Source of the DNA: Pestalotiopsis fici W106-1
Taxonomy: Eukaryota; Ascomycota; Sordariomycetes; Amphisphaeriales; Sporocadaceae
Length of the DNA: 64,000 bases
Direction of reading: 5' to 3'
Assembly: GCF_000516985.1 (NCBI RefSeq)
Contig: NW_006917103.1
Coordinates: 496,001-560,000 of the forward strand
The notes beneath the pieces were generated by a model. The model was not told the DNA's origin. It was given only the letters and a program-made list of their open reading frames with translations, and did no database searches. Of the stretch, positions 57,915 through 64,000 are shown in pieces. A program made the position numbers and the translations under genes. How positions within the stretch are numbered: position 1 is the first letter of the stretch; every line of letters begins with the position of its first letter.

Positions 57915-59059
57915 ATGTCGACGCCAACGTCCAACGAGTCGCGGTTCCAAGCCCAGAACAAGACGACACAGGAGCGCATCTCCAACACCACCGTCGGACT
58001 GGTGACGCATGCCGACTTTCGCAAGCGCCGCGCCGAGGTCCTCGAGGCGCAGGAGCGCGAGGCCAGCGGCACCCCCGTCGACCGGTCTCTAACCACGACA
58101 CCCGACCCGGCCACCGCTGAAGGAGCTGCTGCCGCCGCCGCGGCCGTCAAGGCCAAGAAGCAGGCCAAGAAACGCAAGGTCACCAAGCTCAGCTTTGACG
58201 ACGGCGAGGAAGATGAGGAGAACGGTACCACCAGGAAAGACGCTGAAGATGGCGGACACAGCAGCAAGGAGACAGTCAAGGCAAAATTCAAGGCAAACAG
58301 CAACGTCTCGGTTGTACCGCGGGCCGTGACCAAGGCGGCGCTGCGGCGGGATGCTGCCGAGAGGGAAGCTCTCCGAAAGGAGTTTCTCGAGCGTCAAGAG
58401 ATTGTCAAGACGACCGAGATCGCGATTCCCTTTGTCTTTTACGATGGATCCAATATTCCTGGCGGCACGGTGCGCGTCAAGAAGGGAGATTTCGTCTGGG
58501 TCTTCCTCGACAAGAGCCGCAAGGTCGGAGCCGACTTGGGCGTTGGTGAAAAGGCAAACGCTCGCCGGGAATGGGCAAGAGTCGGAGTGGATGATTTGAT
58601 GATTGTTCGCGGCAACATTATTATTCCTCATGTGAGTTTTGATTTCCTACATTCACTACCTCATCTCCCTATCTACCCAGCACGCAAGAAAAAGGCGACT
58701 GACCCATCGCATGATAGCATTATGATTTCCTCTACTTCATCATGAACAAGACCGTGGGGCCAAACAATAAGCGCCTATTCGACTATACAAGCGAGGCGCC
58801 AGCTCAAACCAAGTCTGACGATACGCCATTTGATCCCCTCTCCACAGCGGCCAGTAAGGCAGCCAAGGCGGCTGAAGAGATGAGCAAGTTGGAGGGCGCC
58901 TCCGATGACCCAACATACACCAAAGTGGTCGACAGGCGATGGTATGAGCGGAACAAGCACATTTACCCGGCCAGCATGTGGCAAGAGTTTGATCCCGAAA
59001 AGGACTACAACCAGCAGGTGCGGCGCGACTTGGGCGGCAACACGTTCTTTTACTCGTGA
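57915..59059 (+). CDS. XAP5/FAM50 family nuclear protein
   Basis: Two exons (57915-58631, 58718-59059) with an 86-nt intron give 352 aa. A coiled, Ala/Lys-rich N-terminal half (RFQAQNKTTQERI, TVGLVTHADFRKRR, KKQAKKRKVTKLSF) leads to the XAP5 domain: TEIAIPFVFYDGSNIPGGTV, VKKGDFVWVFLD, WARVGVDDLMIVRGNIIIPH then HYDFLYFIMNK over the splice joint. It ends PASMWQEFDP and GGNTFFYS. XAP5 proteins are nuclear and have been tied to transcription and splicing control; a basic KKQAKKRK stretch fits nuclear import. Confidence 0.93.
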
Positions 59060-59474
59060 GCGCCTGTCGCGACGTCGATATCGATGCCTGAGACCGCGCA
59101 AGTCGCAACGAAGCGCGAAACCACCATGGAGATGGCCAGAGAACCGTCGAGGAAAGCAAGATCAGTAGACGAGAGATGCGCTGTTTGGTTTGACCAGACC
59201 AGAAATTGATCTTGCTTAGTGTTGCGGCCCAAAAGCCTAGCTCGAGATTCACCCATAGCCAGACTCGGCGCAAAGACGGCAGTAAAATGGCCCGCTCAGA
59301 CCCTTGGGGTGCAGAGTCTGTACTGTGGCCTCATGTCTATTGGGCATGAAAATAATGCTGTTTGTTTCGAGCAGAAGATGATGTTGAGTCTGGACCAGAT
59401 CAGTATCGCATCACACAAGTCTGCTCTAGTCGAGGCTGACATACCGAGTTTCATCAGGTCGCGCTGGCCCCCTT
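59060..59474. other. Spacer between convergent genes
   Basis: 415 bp, no gene seen. Confidence 0.4.
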
Positions 59475-59927
59475 TCAGCCAGCACAGGTGTAGCATACCA
59501 CAATGAGGATCATGGCCAAGAGCCACCAGCCTGGCCAAAACATCATGACGCATAAAACATTACCGCAACCGAGAATAAACGTGAAGAATTCCAGTTCTAG
59601 CTTTTTCCGTAGGCGTCTGATTTGAACAGAATCCCATATCGCCATGGCCGCGTTTCTGGATAGCCGCGTCGTGTCTGACAGTACGCTCTTAGTGGCCATG
59701 GCTGTCTGCTGAGCGACAAAGAGACTGGCGTACATAAGATGCGAGAAGAGGAGGTATGATTGAGTGGCAGTGACAATTGACAGATTTATTAGTAGCTGTA
59801 AAATTTGAGAGGCGTAATCCAGAATCGGCTCGAGTGCGGTCGAGTCTTGAGAGTTGTGATCAAGTAGTATGGTCGACTCGTTTTTTGCGGGTGCAGAAGT
59901 GATAAGATTCATCTTTAGGGGCTCCAT
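59475..59927 (-). CDS. Small membrane protein, function unknown
   Basis: Intronless 150 aa. Residues 35-72 have one long hydrophobic region (ILQLLINLSIVTATQSYLLF) and residues 113-150 a second (FFTFILGCGNVLCVMMFWPG, then WWLLAMILIVVCYTC). A charged loop with IRRLRKKLELE separates them. The distribution of charge is consistent with a two- or three-pass membrane protein. No homology is recognised, and the length is modest, so it could be spurious; the regular hydrophobic pattern argues that it is real. Confidence 0.55.
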   Translation of the reverse strand: MEPLKMNLITSAPAKNESTILLDHNSQDSTALEPILDYASQILQLLINLSIVTATQSYLLFSHLMYASLFVAQQTAMATKSVLSDTTRLSRNAAMAIWDSVQIRRLRKKLELEFFTFILGCGNVLCVMMFWPGWWLLAMILIVVCYTCAG

Positions 59928-61904
59928 GGTTCGTATGTAGGTATATGAATGAATAACAATTTAAAATGTTGATATAATATACAGCAATGGCCTAAACAGT
60001 GCTTTTCTTCCCAAGCAATGTGCCAGTTGGTATTTGATTATCCCTTTTTTTTCTCACTTGTCACTCGGGAGAGGATCCTGTCTCTCCTTAATAGATAAGG
60101 CTCCAAGACCCCCCTGGCAACCCCGTCGTGGTCATAGTGGGGATAACCTCACGGCCAGATCCAAAAAGGTGCGAGTCTCGTGAACATTCCAGCAGTTGCC
60201 GACGGGGACCCACCAATGATGCGTCGAATAGTAATGGTATGCAAATGCAAGCAATAATAATGGCGGGGGAGTGTCTCTGCGCCGGTGCAAAAGCCCCGGG
60301 TGTGTTTTCTTTTGAGTATTTCGCATGTATGATACCATGCTCATCAGAACCCCATTTGGACAATGGCGGACGAAACAGATTTCATCCCAGGAATGGAGCA
60401 TGGGGTCATCGTGGGCGACGTCATTGGTCTTTTCTCATGACTTTCACATGGGCGATTCGGTGCCTGGGCTCAGCTCTAGCATTAGGCCCCGCCCGCCCTG
60501 TGTTAGCCCCACCATCCGAGAGCGCTGGAAATTTCGATGCCAATGCGGTCATCGGTGATTCCAGTTGCAAATCGCTTCCAAGAGCCACTGCACGATCCCA
60601 GAATTCGATTTCGTTCTCTTTAGCATGAGTTACCGGGATTGTTGTCATATTCCATTTGCTTCTCCTCTGAGACTATCTTAATGCCATGAATTGTACATGA
60701 TTACACATTGCAAGACTAGACCTTGCCCCATAAACCAATTAGTGCCGACGTAAAAGTTGAAGGGTATAACTGGGGAAACCGCCCTCCAGAAAATGACCAT
60801 CAATTGACCCCGCGCTGAAAGAGTCCCTGGATGTTGCACTGGAAAACCCCTCCTGACGATTCATGTACACTGTTTCGCATCGCATGTCGTCGGAATGCGA
60901 ATCAATTGGCCGGGACATGCTGGACAAACAAGACCCTTTTCGACTCAGTTGTAAGTATTGCAGTATAATGTCTCATCAACGTGTGTCTGCAAGAGTATTG
61001 TGATTGGCTTGGGAAGCTGTCTCATACCACTACCAGCCTGTAAGCATTCTGATAGGTTCAAGTTGAATATGTATCAACTTTTGTGGTGTGAAGCCTGCAT
61101 TAGGCACTGCGGCCTACGTTGGGCAGACATACAATTGGTTTTCACGGAAACAGCGCGGCTGGGTTTCCTGAAAAGAAAATTGTCTATTCTGTACTACACT
61201 GTAAACACAAAGTACTAGGCACGCAAATAGTCAAGGAGATGCCAGAACCTACACAGGAGATTGATACGCACAGGCCTAGACTAATATAGTCCTTTGGCAT
61301 GTCCAATGAGTTTGGAGCCGTCGCCCCGAGAGACGCTGTGTGGGCCGTTTTTTGATTGCGAAACGGCGCACATTTCCGACTTGTCCAAATGATTGATACC
61401 AAGAGAGCAATTGTCAATTCTTGGCAACTTGGGGCAAGTGAAATGCGAATGCCTCAGACATGGCTATACAATTAATAGAGAGTATGGCCTGTTTCCGCGG
61501 ATTAGACCCTCGTATTAGCGGGTGTGTTTGTCGATGGTAAGTGGTTTTCCGCGTATTCGGGCTGGACAGGCTCTTGTATGAAGCGTGCGACCACCTACTA
61601 TAGTAGTTAATCAGATCGTGAAGTGAATCCCCACTCGCTGCCAAGACATGAATACTCATACCATCAGAGACTCGCCCCAACCCAGGGTGAAATAATAGAA
61701 ACATCTTGAGACTGAGCATTTTAGCCATGCATATAGCAGCTACAGCCATCACCATCTTGGACTGAGTAGATGTATAACCGCGTAAAAGGCATTGACGTAT
61801 CGATAACAAATGCGCAAGGTTCCGCCAAGGATTACTGCGCCATCCTATACTTGATATTCGGGGGACGCGACAAGGCTGTGTGTTCCAAGAGAGTTGTTGC
61901 ACAA
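59928..61904. other. Intergenic region
   Basis: 2 kb with no recognised gene. Open frames at 60128-60628 (+) and 61414-62010 (-) have no family features; the latter overlaps the methyltransferase relic. Confidence 0.4.
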
Positions 61905-62335
61905 CACACGAAAACCAACGCAGAACTGATTCGCTCAGACTGCTGCTGGCCACGTACTGCCCATGCCCAAAGACAACATTTGTATGGGCCTTAGAATATG
62001 CCAGGGCCAACCCGACTTCCTTCGTTCGTGGTAGAAACCGACCTCAGCAAGATCCAGCCCGCGCCGGATGTGCCAAATTGTCTGTTCCAGAACATGGACT
62101 GCGAAGAAGACTGGCTGTGGAGCTACAGATTCGACTACATTCACATTCGTATGATAGTCGCCGCCATCAAAGGCCCCAAGCGGCTGATAGAACAAGCATT
62201 CCAGTACCTAACCCGGGTGGCTGGTTGGAGATGCAAAATGCCAACATGGATCTGTTCAGCTTCACACCTGAGTGCGCCGGGCACCAAATTATTTTATTGG
62301 TTGCCGTTGTAGATTGGAATGCTCAGATGCTGTAG
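61905..62335 (+). pseudogene. Remnant of a LaeA-like (TAM-type) methyltransferase
   Basis: Three pieces in order match the class I SAM methyltransferase family of LaeA-like fungal proteins, in two different reading frames. The first frame has a CPCPK / VWALEYARANP piece; the next frame (from about 62028) has VETDLSKIQPAPDVPNC and EDWLWSYRFDYIHIR; the first frame returns (from about 62218) with PGGWLEMQNANMDLF. At least two frameshifts separate them. The SAM-binding GTGTG motif I that should precede VWALEYA is missing, and both ends are truncated. Whether transcription remains is unknown. It lies 374 bp before a HET gene. Confidence 0.65.
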
Positions 62336-62708
62336 AGCTTGGAAGAGAGTTGTTCAACTTGTGCTACGCCTAGTATCGGTGTCTTGTGAATTTCGCGGAG
62401 AGATGATGTCCACCTAGGTAACTTTCAGCGACAATACGACTACACTCTGCTAATAAAGATTTCATGCAGCATCGCCATGTCTGCATGTATTGGCGTTATG
62501 GAAATTGTCACGTGAAAGAGGTGGAGACATTTGGCATCCCCTACTCAAGCGGAGGATGGTGCTTTCTCCTCCATCCTTCATCCACGATAGATTGCACACA
62601 CAGCATACTCGAATACAGCCTCACATTTGAGCCCTGATCCTGTGATTATCTCCTTTCCTTCCTCTCCATCATAGCGATCTCTCTGGATCGCCACAGGAAA
62701 ATTATTAA
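62336..62708. other. Upstream region of the HET gene
   Basis: 373 bp with no gene; CT-rich near 62565-62670. It is the probable promoter and 5' UTR. Confidence 0.4.
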
Positions 62709-64000
62709 ATGGTATCAGAACTATGCAAGAAATGTCTCCATGCACTGCAAGTAATCAACGAAAGGCTTTTTTCAGACAAAGCTGAGAGAGAGGCCTTGTC
62801 AATCCAAGATTTCGATCAGCGTTCTATCCGATGCGACTATGAGCATGTTGATGAGTACCCAGACATCCCCGGGCTCAAGCACAGCGCAGCTGCTGGCTGT
62901 GAGTTTTGTGCGCTGCTAGCAACACTCGTCCGGTCAAATGAGGCCTTGGGCTGCTACAAGAGTTTCGGTTTTGACTCAGAGTCTCATTTCAAATTCCGCA
63001 TTCATCTGGAATACGTGTGGCAGAGATGCCGATTGCGACGTAGACAAGACCTCATTGGTGCCGACTTGTTCCTGGTGATGGCCGTGGCTTGTGCGACACC
63101 CCCAGGTGCGTCTTTCTAGCGTTTTCGTGTCGGGGCCTTTATCGCTAAGGTGAATGGCCGGGTTTAGAGAACGACGTGGACGTAAGAGTCGCACGATATT
63201 GGATCTACTTCCAGGTCTCCTGTCCAGGTAATAATCAGTCGTCTTCTTCCAGGAAGCACTGCTATTGCTTACGTATGCCTTATCATAGATACGAGTCTGT
63301 GGAAATCGTGGATTCAGCTTCCTCAGCCACTCACGGTCTCGCTGCTCGATGATGCGCCAATCGAATTCGTAAAGGCTGAACTGAAGCGGTGCGTCGACAG
63401 CTGCGACGCTTCTGATGCATCTCAAGGTGACTTTCTGCCCACAAGACTGCTTGATGTATCGGGCAGCATTCCGAGATTGGTAACAACAAGGGCCGCATCC
63501 AGGATTCAGGATACCGACGCTCGTTATCTTGCGCTGAGCTATTGCTGGGGAAACGGCAATCAACTCAAGCTCACGCAAGACTCCATAGATTGGATGACGC
63601 GCGGTATCCCATTGGAGCTATTGGCCCCGGTGCAAATTGACACTATTGCACTAGCGAAGGCCTTGTCGATACCTTATGTCTGGATCGATGCGCTCTGCAT
63701 TTTGCAGGACGACCATGACGATTGGTGCCGCGAATCTTCCAGCATGCACAAAATATACGCTACATCGTATCTGACAGTTTGCGCCCTGTCCACGACATCC
63801 TGTCAACAAGGCTATCTATCTAGAAGATCACCCATGATAACCGTTCCGTGTCATTCCAAGACAGATGACACGGGGTACTTCCATTTGCAACCGTTCATGT
63901 GGACACATGACCGCAACCAGACATATAGCGGCATCACACCGGGAAGTACCTGGAGTACTCGCGCATGGACTTACCAAGAGCAAGGGATGGCAACGAGACT
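62709..64000 (+). CDS. HET-domain protein (heterokaryon incompatibility type), partial
   Basis: Exons 62709-63105, 63168-63227 and 63289 to the window edge (no stop reached; about 389 residues seen). Donors are GTGCGT and GTAATA, acceptors TTTAG and CATAG, phases consistent. The N-terminus has Cys-rich pieces (SELCKKCL, GCEFCALLATLV) usual in this group. The HET domain then shows its three core blocks: YLALSYCWGN; IPYVWIDALCILQDDHDDW with SSSMHKIYATSYLTVCA; and STRAWTYQEQ near the edge. HET proteins trigger cell death after fusion of unlike hyphae and are structurally TIR-like; most paralogues have no proven role. Any C-terminal repeat or partner domain lies outside the window. Confidence 0.92.

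Noticed and set aside
60128..60628. 166-aa plus-strand open frame
   Set aside because: No hydrophobic core pattern, domain or splice support.
61414..62010. 198-aa minus-strand open frame
   Set aside because: It overlaps the opposite-strand methyltransferase relic, whose match is far better.
1..64000. CRISPR arrays, prophage, insertion sequences or terminal-repeat transposons
   Set aside because: None seen; the only clear tandem repeat is the 15-bp minisatellite, and the genes are eukaryotic with spliceosomal introns.

Overview
This window is a piece of nuclear chromosome from a filamentous ascomycete, most likely a Sordariomycete and perhaps Hypocreales. The evidence is short (about 47-154 nt) introns with GTRNGT-type donors and CTRAY branch points, fungus-specific families (Zn2Cys6 regulators, RTA1-like, HET, GH128, LaeA-like methyltransferase) and a spliced tRNA-Ala. 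Most multi-exon genes were rebuilt by hand from splice signals and reading-frame phase; the resulting protein lengths are given in the entries. The order is inferred from family resemblance, not from a search.

Left part (1-20 kb): an RBR-type E3 ubiquitin ligase; a tRNA-Ala(AGC) with a 13-nt intron; a divergent pair made of an FAD-linked oxidase and a small Dabb protein; a conserved low-complexity protein; an RTA1-like seven-helix membrane protein; an F-box-like protein; a monocarboxylate-type MFS transporter; a possible 74-aa orphan; a repeat-bearing orphan with a 15-bp minisatellite; and a 380-aa orphan.

Middle (20-43 kb): a two-helix membrane protein converging on a Zn2Cys6 regulator; 4.5 kb without a recognisable gene; a secreted glycoprotein; a six-exon phospholipase D; a GPI-type GH128 glucanase; a TTC1-like TPR protein with a probable GC-AG intron; a HAD phosphatase; and a second Zn2Cys6 regulator followed by another 4.6 kb gene-poor upstream region.

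Right part (46-64 kb): mainly housekeeping genes. These are the ASTRA subunit Asa1, a GNPAT/GPAT-type acyltransferase with a PTS1-like C-terminus, the RNase P/MRP subunit Pop4, a secreted beta-lactamase-like serine hydrolase, an XAP5/FAM50 nuclear protein and a small membrane protein. The right edge turns accessory: a decayed LaeA-like methyltransferase lies beside a HET-domain gene that runs off the window.

No CRISPR array, plasmid, virus or intact transposon was seen. No single convincing new multi-gene system is evident. The most interesting leads are the FAD oxidase/Dabb divergent pair (with a His-to-Asn change at the usual flavin-linking site), the minisatellite orphan with hidden downstream exons, the peroxisomal-type acyltransferase, and the methyltransferase relic beside the HET gene.
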